NCBI GenBank assembly: GCA_025094145.1 | Contig: JALLLS010000065.1 | Span: forward strand, 124,001-188,000 | DNA from: Spinellus fusiger | Taxonomy: Eukaryota > Mucoromycota > Mucoromycetes > Mucorales > Phycomycetaceae | DNA: 64,000 bases | Reading direction: 5' to 3' | Part shown: positions 42,461 through 52,010 of the stretch, piece by piece | Numbering within the stretch: the first letter of the stretch is position 1 | How the letters are laid out: each line of letters opens with the position of its first letter | Position numbers and translations under genes: made by a program | The notes under the pieces: model-generated | Databases searched by the model: none | Seen by the model: the letters and a program-made list of their open reading frames with translations, nothing else | Told to the model about the DNA's origin: nothing

Positions 42461-43858
42461 ATGTCTGTTTATCAGAGTAAAAAAAGTAACCCAGTACATG
42501 CCATTCAAATTGCGCTTGCACAGTCATTCCAACTCATGTGCTCAAAAGAGCAGTTGGACATGTGTCAATCGTATGGAATCCTCACAAAATCAGAGCAGCA
42601 AGAAATGAAATCATGTGCAAAAACGTGGAGGACGACTCCTATTTCATTGCACCCATGGAATGAGACAATCGCCTGCTTAATTACACTGCGAGATAAGTAC
42701 CAGGCCCGCCTGGATGCTTTACATGTCCGTCCGCTTGCTTCTGATTACGATCGCACAGAGTTACTAGAATACGTCCAAGTGCTCAGTCAACAATTGGATC
42801 AATGTGGACAGACACACGAAGAACTTGAGAAATTATGCCAGGCATTGAGACATTTGGAAAATGACTGGAAACGAAGCAAAATAGACATTGAGAATATTGT
42901 ACACTCTATCTTATCCTCAGTACCACTGCAAGCATCTGAATGTCGTGTGGTCAAGGCTACACGATCCAACATCCATTTCCTTGGCCTGGGATATGGTTCA
43001 TTGGGCAAACATTACTTGGTATTTGAATCATCAAAGACATCTTTGGACCAGTGCAAAGACATTATAATGAAGATCACCCATGATTTTGGTTATATTTTTC
43101 AAGAGAATGCAGCACAGAATCTAGCAAGTATGCAGGGCAATTACCACCACATCTTTGCTGAAAATCAAGACATGCAAGAACACCAACAAGTAATGCAGAA
43201 CATCCAATCTCTTATTCAGCGTCTGTTTACACCACCTTCTTCATTCTCCTTCTCTTCTGCTTCTTCCTCGTCATCATTCTCTTCTATTCATAGTCACCAA
43301 CAAACATCAACACTTGTCAGTTCTTTTACCGACCCTCTTACCTTAGCAAAGCATAGCTCTCCCTCTTTCTCATCCCTTCCATCCCTCTCCCCCTCCCACT
43401 CACCCTTTTCTTCTTCGTCAGCCTCTCCTCTCTTTGTGATGGCCTGTCCTATATTTGAACCAGCAAGTTGGGATTGGCCTCGTCTCTTAAAAAATAAACA
43501 GCCAGCAAGACACACTAGCTGGGCACGGTCTTTTTTTCGACACACATTTGCCAGATCATCCCACTCTACAGTGAACACAAAGGCGCCTTTATCTTCTTTT
43601 GGTTTGTGGACTTGCTCTATTTCTCGTTTATCAGATCATCTTGCTAAAGTTGGACAAGAATACTATATCAATCTACTCAATAATGCTCGATTAATGCACT
43701 CTCATCAAACACAGTTGTTTGAAACAGCAAGCAGACACCTTATTCAATGTCATCAGGCACTTCAGATAGAACATGCGCATGCCAACATTGTATGGACTTT
43801 AGCACAGATGGACCATCTTCAGAGACATTTTGAAATGGTGAAAGAACAAGGCGACTAA
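42461..43858 (+). CDS. 465-residue helical protein, unknown function
   Basis: Intronless ORF with an ATG after a pyrimidine-rich leader. Residues 1-250 are helical and probably coiled coil ('ALAQSFQLMCSKEQLDMCQS', 'LEYVQVLSQQLDQCGQTHEE', 'LCQALRHLENDWKRSKIDIE'), with a short hydrophobic patch ('NIHFLGLGYGSLGKHYLVFE'). A Ser-rich low-complexity linker follows (about 260-335). The C-terminal part is again helical ('LSDHLAKVGQEYYINLLNNA', 'HLIQCHQALQIEHAHANIVW'). The helix-linker-helix pattern could suit a BAR-like or vesicle-tether protein, but there is no motif to prove it. It stands alone in a gene-poor, transposon-rich stretch, yet the frame is intact over 1.4 kb. Confidence 0.75.
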   Translation: MSVYQSKKSNPVHAIQIALAQSFQLMCSKEQLDMCQSYGILTKSEQQEMKSCAKTWRTTPISLHPWNETIACLITLRDKYQARLDALHVRPLASDYDRTELLEYVQVLSQQLDQCGQTHEELEKLCQALRHLENDWKRSKIDIENIVHSILSSVPLQASECRVVKATRSNIHFLGLGYGSLGKHYLVFESSKTSLDQCKDIIMKITHDFGYIFQENAAQNLASMQGNYHHIFAENQDMQEHQQVMQNIQSLIQRLFTPPSSFSFSSASSSSSFSSIHSHQQTSTLVSSFTDPLTLAKHSSPSFSSLPSLSPSHSPFSSSSASPLFVMACPIFEPASWDWPRLLKNKQPARHTSWARSFFRHTFARSSHSTVNTKAPLSSFGLWTCSISRLSDHLAKVGQEYYINLLNNARLMHSHQTQLFETASRHLIQCHQALQIEHAHANIVWTLAQMDHLQRHFEMVKEQGD

Positions 43859-44168
43859 GATGTCCAATGGATTCATCTACTCTTTGTTGACTTTTGTTTT
43901 TTTTTTGTTTTTGGTTGCTTAAAATTACACTTGCAATTATAATTATCATTTCATATCCATTTATCTACAAACTACTTAACTACTTAACTACTTGCCTAGA
44001 TTATACTCCCCTACTTTCATTATCTCTAAACAGTTCTTTTTACATCTATTTTTTTTAAAGAAAAAAAAAAGGAAATTCATTCTGTAAATATAAATAAAAT
44101 ATCAATTCTGGATAATTCATCATCTTTTGTCATTGTACACATTTTAAGATTTCATGGTGGACAAACTA
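43859..44168. other. Short 3' gap
   Basis: AT-rich 3' region of the 465-residue gene up to the MITE, with T-runs near 43897 and A-runs near 44060. No gene seen. Confidence 0.55.
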
Positions 44169-44483
44169 CAGCCACACCCAATTGAATGTAATACTTTTGA
44201 ATATGAATATCAGGACGAGATGTTTAGGATATATTCAACATTAAATAAAACACTCCATATTTGATATAGAAACTTCAAACTTGATCATACTAAGGCTCAA
44301 CATATTTAATTATAGAAAATAATAATAATAATAATAATACAATTAATATTTTGTATGGCTTCTTTTGGTATCAATGACAGAATGGCATCTATCTGTCATA
44401 CTTTGAATTTATTGTTGTGCAGGTTCAACACCAACCCTCTCTCCCACTCCTCTGCAAGTATTAAATTCAATGGGGTATGGCTG
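44169..44483. mobile_element. 315 bp Tc1-derived MITE
   Basis: Terminal inverted repeats: the left end begins CAGCCACACCCAATTGAATG, and the right end, reverse-complemented, begins CAGCCATACCCCATTGAATT. Both continue into TAATACTT. TA flanks both ends (44167-44168, 44484-44485). Inside, the minus strand still encodes the last residues of a Tc1 transposase ('SVIDTKRSHTKY' plus stop near 44345-44385), so it arose by internal deletion of a full element. The left half aligns with the relic at 25524. Confidence 0.85.
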
Positions 44484-44660
44484 TAGATGAGGTTCAATTG
44501 TCCAGAACAATGAGGCTAGTTGGGTCAAATATTTGAAACTAACTTGCCCAACAGTTTGCAACTCATTTGACCCATGTCTGTTCCTATTTCAAAACAATGA
44601 TAGAGGCTCTTTATTTAAGCATTTAGGGAACACATTGATTGAATTCTGGATGATATTTTA

Positions 44661-44692
<32 letters not shown>

Positions 44693-44799
44693 ATTTTTTA
44701 TTTTTATTTTTTTATTTTTTCTTCAAGTGTTGAGTAGGAGTATCCTCGCTATCTTTAATTATTCTCGAAGAAAAAGTTTCTACATCAGTCAGTTGACCT
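44484..44799. other. Low-complexity stretch with imperfect inverted repeat
   Basis: Bases 44519-44575 contain TGGGTCAAAT and, 40 bp later, ATTTGACCCA, forming a potential hairpin. Bases 44655-44720 are a TTTTTA-rich run. No gene seen. Confidence 0.5.
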
Positions 44800-45232
44800 C
44801 TTTTGACTCTGTACTTTCAAAACAATCCAAAACATATCAATGGGGTTGAGTTCAGGTGAATAGAATGGTAAGGCATACAGGCATGTAACCCCCCTCTTTT
44901 TCATCTTTTTCTTCTTCTTTTTCTTCTTCTTTTCTGATAGTATAGGATCAATGGCTTCAAGAGAATAGACTGAGGGGAGGAGGAGAAGGAGAAGGAGGGG
45001 GAGGGGAAGGGGGGACATTGCTCATAACACTATGAAACCCTTTCATGTTGGAAAATGTATCCATAGTATCTAATGTATCGTTGATGAATTGCACATAATA
45101 GCCAGGCGTAGTTCCTTTTAGTATAGCAAATACCACATCTCTAGGTGCTTTTCGTTTTGTAGCACCTACAACTCTCTCTCTCTCTTTTCTTGACATTTCC
45201 TGGCTCTCTCTTATGCACATTGACGACACCAA
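44800..45232 (-). mobile_element. IS630/Tc1-type transposase relic (second family)
   Basis: Two minus-strand frames carry parts of a DDE transposase. Bases 44957-45232 read 'KERERVVGATKRKAPRDVVF', 'KGTTPGYYVQFINDTLDTMD' and 'NMKGFHSVM'. Bases 44785-45018 read 'YALPFYSPELNPIDMFWIVL', the classical last-acidic-residue motif (PYSPELNPIE). Between them the sequence that should hold a catalytic Asp and the following helices is replaced by a GGA-rich and AAG-rich tract (44895-45015). The element is therefore frameshifted and eroded. It differs from the Tc1 relics at 19308 and 25524. Confidence 0.75.
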
Positions 45233-47777
45233 AATGCTGAGATGGCATTTCCAATATGTTTAAAGACAATGGGACTATCCAAGACAGATTGGATTTTATT
45301 ATTAAGCCCATTGGTATTTTATAATACAGGGATGTTTTTGTTCATGATCAATGGTATGGGAAAGAATGATTATTGTCTTTTGTAGGGACATGGGAGAGAA
45401 CAGTGCTATCATTTGAGTCATCAAGAGAGCCATGAATAAGAACCAGGAGGATTTGTGTCAAGACCTGGGCTGGGTGTAGATTTAAATGATTCTTAGACTC
45501 ACAGGTTTTGGTAAGTAATTCTGCACATAACGACACCGAGGGAGATCCAGCCAACAGAAAGAGACTTTTCAATACTCATACACCAATGATAAAAGCTAAG
45601 ACCTCTTCTAGGGAGATAAGCATTCAATGACAAGGTTGACTTGATGGCAATATGCATCTTAGTCAGTACTTGCTGACAGATGACGCAAAGTTCCTATCAA
45701 AGACATAGATATCATTCAAGACGAGGAGGCGAACATCAGATAAATGTGCTTTATTAATGTGCAATTGTATTCTTTAGATTGAAACATAAATCATATGTTG
45801 CATCCAGAGTCAACACAGAGATATGTCTAACAGAGGTAGCACTCATCAATTGCACATTGCTGATAAGTAAGATGGGGCATGTGCGTAGACTCAACTACAA
45901 GAAGCACATAAGCGTAACTATGGCAATTGAGAAGTATATAAAGAGTTGTCTATTCCACTAAATAAAAGCAACCTAATCTTGGATAAAGTCCTGTCATTCA
46001 TCATTCTCTTTCATTTGAATTCGGATAAAACATCAGAAATACAAGTGTCATTCAGAATCCATTTTGAGTCTTCTGCAGCAGCTTTAGTGTTGGTTGGATT
46101 TTCATCTGATGATGTAAAAGTAAGAGTGTACTCGCAAGTACGTCTGTGGTGATGCTCGATGGATACATCAGAGGGAATTCTGTTTTCTCCATCGTCCTTG
46201 CCTTTGTTGACTGCAGTCTCCGATTCTGCGAAAGACCATTGGCTCATTGGCTGCTCCGAGAAGTATTCCAAGGAAGGGTAGTTCTTGGAGGGGGGAGGGG
46301 GAAGTATTCAATGTATGCGAGTGATTCACGGTAAAGCAGTATAAAAGGTAAAGGTAAGAAGCAAAGAGCAAAAGTAAAGGAGAGAAAGGAGAAAATACAG
46401 CATACCCTTAGATTACAGACTGTTAAGCGAATGTTGGGACGTAACAAATGTTGATTCGAATCTCCTTTATAGATTCAGCAAATCAACAGGACAAAGTACG
46501 CGAATCAGTTCATCCGTGTTCTGCATGCCTCAATCCATTTCTTCAGATACTGTGAATTTGCACTTATTGTTTCTGAACATGCTAATAAGTGACCATGGAG
46601 TGATTTACTACGTACTCTATTAGCACTATAATACCTTATTTTGATCTGACATGATTCCGGATATGAAGACGGATGGACACATGGTGCACATACATCCTTG
46701 GGATTTGCTGTGATGGATGTGGGCTGGTCAGATTATTCTGTTGAGCTTGGTCGGCCTCCCATGCCGTTGACACAACCCCTCTTTTTATCCTCTTCTTTAT
46801 ACCATCAGATATCAGAGGACGACTCTCAGAATAATATTCGTCTCTTGGCAACGTCTTGATGCTCTGTGTTGCAATAGGATCCGAGAGATTAAATGGGAGA
46901 TTTGGTATGAGTTTCTCTCATCCACCTGGCGATAGTCACTTTACTTACTCATCGCTTTTCAAATAGAAGTGTTTTCTCCTCAGATACTTGTATTATGCAC
47001 AACCAAAACACACAGATGAAAACCATTCTGGATAGCCATCTACCTAATGGCCTTTGATTGTGGATACGACTACCCAAGTCTGTAGTAAATGTGATATTAT
47101 CATAATCCCATAGAGATGTTCCAATTGAGATATTACTAAGAGAGTAATAGAATACAGGAAAGCTATAGAATACATTCATTCATAGATTTGTACAGAACAT
47201 AAAAGCATATTTTCTGCATAAGAACGTATAATGTATTAAAGGTCTTCTCAACTGCTGAAATCATCTTCCTATGCATACCTTCTGATAACCTAGTAATATT
47301 AGTAAACTTAATTGATGAAGAATAGGTATTTCGACATGAATATTTAATATAGATAGAATAATACAACTAATACAATGATAGTGTTCTGTACTCTACAAGC
47401 CAATGTATTATTATTATTATTATTATGACTCTCGCAAATAATCCATTTCATAGTTTTGGTTTCTCAATAAAGGCGATCTGTTGATCTGTGCAACTCTAAA
47501 TACACAAGAAGAACCTCCTTGGGCGTATTATTATTATTAATAATAACAAGAAGGGCACTACAGCAGATCTGTCTCATGACAAAAATAAAAGAATGAATGA
47601 AGGATTCCTGATATGAGTTTATAGATTGAGATATAAGGGAGATACTGGCAGACATAGATAAAGGCCTATCTGTAAACAAACATAAAAATAAAATAAAGTA
47701 AAATTAACAACAGAAGAGAATAGAATAAAATAAAAGAAGAAAGAAGAAAAGAAAGAAAAAAGGACTGTTTTGTCTGC
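45233..47777. other. 2.5 kb without a supported gene
   Basis: Several short minus-strand ORFs (45348-45572, 46011-46271, 46636-46851) show near-normal codon composition, e.g. 'EYFSEQPMSQWSFAES', but none joins into a gene and none has a recognised domain. They may be remnants of a decayed gene or retroelement. An AT-rich tail follows, with (TTA)n at 47405-47425. Confidence 0.45.
47681..47770. repeat. A-rich low-complexity tract
   Basis: AAATAAAATAAAG and AAGAAAG-type runs directly downstream (minus strand sense) of the EPT1 stop codon, probably in its 3' UTR. Confidence 0.6.
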
Positions 47778-49599
47778 TTAATCCCGAGTTTTTGGGTGTT
47801 TGATGTATAGGCAGCCAATGTCAAGGTATTCACAGATCTGCTGAATGACACTGGTCACAAAATGGAAGTAGTGGGCACCAGCAATAAGGGTCAATGTTTT
47901 GATCATCAGTCGTCGGTTGAGTCCATGCACAGTGCTAAGGTATCCCAACAAGAGCATTAGATCAAAATAGCAGAGGGTTGAGTTCTTTCTGGATCAATTT
48001 CTTACTGCTGTGGTAGACTACACTAGACTACACTAGACTACACTAGACTACACTAGACTACACTGGACTACACTAGACTAGACTACATACTACACATTGA
48101 CTTACCCTTCAAAAGTAACATCTAACCATGCCAAAGCACATCCTGCACCCAACAAAACAAAAACAGGTGTGTTCCACAGGGGAAAGTCCAGCTTAGCAAC
48201 ATGAGCTGTGATCATTGTGCCTACTTGATGGCCAAACAAGAGTCCCAAGAACAGCATAAAATAAGCCAGCTCACTGTGGACTAGAGTAGGCCACATGGCC
48301 ATCCATGCAAGGGAGAGTGCAGTCATCAGAGCAAAAGGAGCAAGTCCCATCAAGGCCTGGGAAATAGATCGGTTGGGGTGGGAGAATTCTGTAGGGAGTC
48401 GCTTCACCTTGATGACATTAGAAATGCTGTTTGTTATAGGATGAGTGATGACTGCTAGTTGTCCTTCCATGACTGCCTACACTTACGCCAAGATGATGTT
48501 CAGCAGAACAACCACACCACCCACAAGGATCAGCAGGTGGTTAAGCTGGAGTTTACCCATGGCAAACACATAGGGATTATGCAGCCAGTTGATATCCAAG
48601 AGGACATTTAGACGAGTGGTCCAGAAAGAAGGACCTAATGGCAGTGGTAGTAAGAAGAGGGCAGTAGTATATCAAAGAGAGAGAAAAGAGAGAGAGAAAA
48701 AGGAGGGATCCAGCTGCTTGTCTATCCTCACCCACAAAAAGACCCCCTTCTCTCGCATAGACCAGTCCCCTTCCTCCTTCAACTTACCCACAACACCTGT
48801 CAGCAAATGCACACCCACCAGCATCAAAACACCCTCCACTGGGCCACTAAAATACCCGAGATAAAGAATGCCCGTGTGATACTCCTCCCATGTCGACAGA
48901 TAAAAGTTACATAGACTAGCAAACAGAGAAGCCACCGTCCACCAACTCTGGCCAAGACCAACGGCAGAAGCCCAGGTAAACACACTGAGAGTGGTGTTCA
49001 ATGCATCACATCCTATGGACACAGACTGTTATGTCTCCTCCCATGGACAGATCTATGCACCCCAGAGCATCTCTTTCTTACCATGATCAAACAGCTCTCC
49101 CAACGGTCCCGAGGCACCTGTTCTGCGTGCCTGTTTTCCATCAATGGCATCCAAGGACTGGTAGGCAAACATACCAACACCAAACCTACACACACACGAC
49201 ACATAAGACACATACATAAGACAGTAGCACACTATGATCCTTATGCTGCTGTTGTGTTTTCAATGACATACGATAAATAAACCCAGTTAGGACAAGGCCC
49301 GATGGACGTATCATAGTAGAACTGTATGAGCACATTCACAATCGTACAAGAAAGACCCAGCAGAGTGATAAGGTTAGGTCTGTCCAAACAAGCACACAAG
49401 CACACAACAGCGTCTTAGTCCCTTTTGTCTTCTCCATAGTCTTCTAATAAGAGTGGACTTACGCGACCCACAGAGGAAACAAACAGACAAGTCGGTTCCA
49501 ATAAGGTGTCAGAATATACCGAGACACGAGAGACTTGTCGACTCCCCCGTACCGATAACGGTGCAGATTGTTAAGACTTTCTTTGGGAATATAAGGCAT
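47778..49599 (-). CDS. EPT1: Choline/ethanolamine phosphotransferase
   Basis: Seven exons on the minus strand: complement(join(47778..47934, 48106..48426, 48487..48634, 48788..49012, 49082..49185, 49272..49379, 49463..49599)), 399 residues, as in yeast Ept1/Cpt1 (about 390). The enzyme transfers phosphoethanolamine or phosphocholine from its CDP form to diacylglycerol in ER/Golgi membranes. The CDP-alcohol transferase signature lies at about residues 94-117: '[15 protein letters not shown]', then 'GELFDHGCD'. Other family pieces are '[16 protein letters not shown]', '[17 protein letters not shown]' and '[20 protein letters not shown]', with multiple membrane helices. I start at '[12 protein letters not shown]'; an upstream ATG near 49947 could add an exon via a GC donor. 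Substrate preference cannot be read. The last intron carries a 10-bp minisatellite. Confidence 0.92.
48010..48085. repeat. ACTAGACTAC minisatellite in EPT1 intron 6
   Basis: Seven to eight head-to-tail copies of the 10-bp unit ACTAGACTAC. The same unit occurs in degenerate form at 37681-37760 and twice at 57330-57350. Confidence 0.92.
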
Positions 49600-50328
49600 C
49601 CAACCCTAAAGAGAAGAAGAAAGAGAGAAAGAGAGGAAGAGAGGAAGAAAGAGAAGAAGAGAGAGAAGAAGAAAAAAGTATCAAAACAACAACAACAACA
49701 ACAACAGACAAAAGGGAATAAAAAAAAAAGAAAAATCAGCAAGTTGGGTTTTTATGTTCATCTCCACACACAAACACACACACATACACACCAGGAGATG
49801 TTCTCCTTTTCGTTTTCCCCAAACAAATGAAATTCTCCGTAAAGTGACATCGGTGTTTGAATTATAAACAAAAACACTTGCCAACAGTCCAATGGACTTG
49901 TAGAGTTCAACGGAAGAAAGTGCCTTGGATGAGAAGCACACCCCCATTCACACACATTCTTGCACACACTGACAAGAGGCGGAGAGTGAATACAATGGAG
50001 GAAATTGAGTTTTTTATTTTATTTTATTTTATTTTATTTTGGCTGTCTAAAAAAGCAGTCCGATGCCCAATCTCTTATTTCATATGTTTTTGTTTTTTAT
50101 GTTTTAATTCCTGGATTCCTTGTGTCCGACTTTTTTTATTTTATTTTTTATTTTTATTTTTATTTTTTTATTTATTTTATTTATTTTTTTATATATATTT
50201 ATATTTTTTATAGATCAATATAGATATAGATTTCAATGTCCTATATAACTCGGTGGAGTTCTTTTCTTTATCGTCCAGTCTCTTCTTTTCCCCTTTCTTC
50301 TTTTTATTCCGTGCGTTCTATTTCCATC
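49600..50328. promoter_or_regulatory. Divergent EPT1/GPD1 promoter region
   Basis: The two genes point away from each other across 730 bp, so their promoters lie here. Contents are low-complexity: GA-rich (49610-49680), a CAA run (49685-49708), a CA run (49766-49795), (TTTTA)n at 50012-50040 and a TTTTTA tract at 50135-50210. The last 60 bases before the GPD1 ATG are pyrimidine-rich. No specific factor site could be assigned. Confidence 0.5.
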
Positions 50329-51691
50329 ATGGCAAAAGAAAGGGTGTGTCTTGTGGGTTCTGGCAATTGGTAAGACAGTGGAGGCTGTAATAATAACAGT
50401 CGTAGTAGTGTTATTAGTATTAGTAGGACTGTTCTGATGCTCTTGTTTTATTGTATGGACATACAAAAAGGGGGTCTGCTGTAGGCAAAATTGTAGGTGA
50501 AAATGTATTAAAGCATCCCCATCTGTTTGAACCTGAAGTGCGTCAATGGGTATTTGAAGAAGACTTTAAAGGAGAAAAGTTGACAAAAGTGATTAACAGA
50601 GACCATGAAAACCCCAAGTAAGTGTTCTTTCTCATCCCCTGGTTCCTCCTTTTCCAACAGAGGAGACGGTGGACTGTCATGGCAGCACATTCTCTTATTG
50701 TTCCTCCATCTTCTAGATACTTACCAGGCATTAAGTTTGTGGACACAATAAAAGCCGTCCCTGACCTTATCGATGCATGTGAAGGCGCCACCGTCTTTGT
50801 CTTTGTCCTTCCCCACCAGTTTGTCCGCAGTGTCTGTGAAAGACTCAAGGGCAGGATCCCCACAAATGCTAAGGCCATTTCTCTGATCAAAGGCCTCGAG
50901 ATTAAACCTCAAGGAGTCACTCTGTTTTCTGAGGAAATCTCTCGGTTGTTAGGGATCCATGATGTCGCTGCTTTGAGCGGTGCCAACATTGCGGATGAAG
51001 TGGCACAAGAGAAGTTCTGTGAAACGACCATTGGGTGTCGCTCACCCGAAGACGGAGCGTTGTTCTTTAAGCTTTTCAACACGGACTATTTTCACGTGAA
51101 TGTAGTGCGTGATTATGCAGGTGTTGAGCTGTGTGGTGCGCTGAAGAATATCGTGGCAGTGGGGGCAGGTCTGTCGGATGGTCTTGGGTAAGTTTTGTTG
51201 GGTTCCTGGAGAATCACCAACCCACAGCTGTGTTCACCCACACTCACATTACAAATGAATGAATGGATCCATGGATGAATCACTGAATCACTGAATGAAT
51301 GGATGAATGGATCAATAGCTACGGAAGCAATACAAAGGCAGCCATCATCCGTCTTGGTCTGATGGAAATGCGCAAGTTTGGCCATACCTTCTTTACTGGT
51401 GTGCAAGACACAACCTTTTTTGAGTCCTGTGGTGTGGCTGATCTTATCACAACATGTTCAGGTGGACGCAACCGCAAGGTGGCAGAGGCATTTGCATTGA
51501 CAGGCAAGCCCATTGATGCACTGGAGCGGGAGTTGCTGAATGGACAGAAGCTCCAGGGAACATTGACAGCCAAGGAAGTGCATGAGTTCCTTGCTCCTCG
51601 TAAGATGACTGCCGAGTTCCCTCTGTTTACTACAGTGTATCGTATTATCTATGAAGGGGCACCCATTGACTCTATTGTTAAGGACATTTAG
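50329..51691 (+). CDS. GPD1: NAD-dependent glycerol-3-phosphate dehydrogenase
   Basis: Four exons: join(50329..50369, 50471..50617, 50717..51187, 51319..51691), 343 residues. The enzyme reduces dihydroxyacetone phosphate to glycerol 3-phosphate, feeding glycerol and phospholipid synthesis. The Rossmann nucleotide-binding motif GSGNWGSAVGK is at residues 10-20 and is split by the first intron. Further family segments are '[18 protein letters not shown]', '[14 protein letters not shown]', '[20 protein letters not shown]', the catalytic-lysine region '[20 protein letters not shown]', and the substrate-binding region '[20 protein letters not shown]'. The length is that of the cytosolic enzyme without a long targeting extension. 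It is divergent from EPT1, another glycerolipid enzyme; a regulatory link is only an inference. Confidence 0.95.
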
Positions 51692-52010
51692 ACTGCTTTC
51701 TTTTCTTTTCTTTTTTGAGATGACTTATATTATTACTCTTATTACTATTATTTTATTGACAAAGATAGAGATTATATATTAAAAAAACACAAACACTTTT
51801 ATGTATATAAATAACAATAAAAGAGTGAATGCCATAGAGCTCTGCACACCTCTGCACACATATTTTGTTATTGTTATTGTTATTGTTATTGTTGTTATTA
51901 TTACTATTGTTGGCATGAAAAGAATCTGTCTAAAATACTGCTTATTTACAGTCCCCGAGAGAGAGAGAACACGTGCCATACATGTAAAGAGGGGAGAAGG
52001 GGGTCTGTAT
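51692..52010. other. 3' gap between convergent genes
   Basis: 318 bp between the GPD1 stop and the convergent unknown gene, with (TTATTG)n at 51868-51895. No gene seen. Confidence 0.6.

Noticed and set aside
49681..49947. Upstream ATG with MGVCFSSKALSSVELYKS as first exon of EPT1
   Set aside because: It would join in phase through a GC donor and resembles some EPT1 N-termini, but [12 protein letters not shown] at 49599 already supplies a complete N-terminus of normal length. Kept only as an alternative.
50005..50223. Phe/Tyr/Ile-rich plus-strand ORFs before GPD1
   Set aside because: Translation of TTTTA/TTTAT low-complexity DNA in the EPT1/GPD1 intergenic region.
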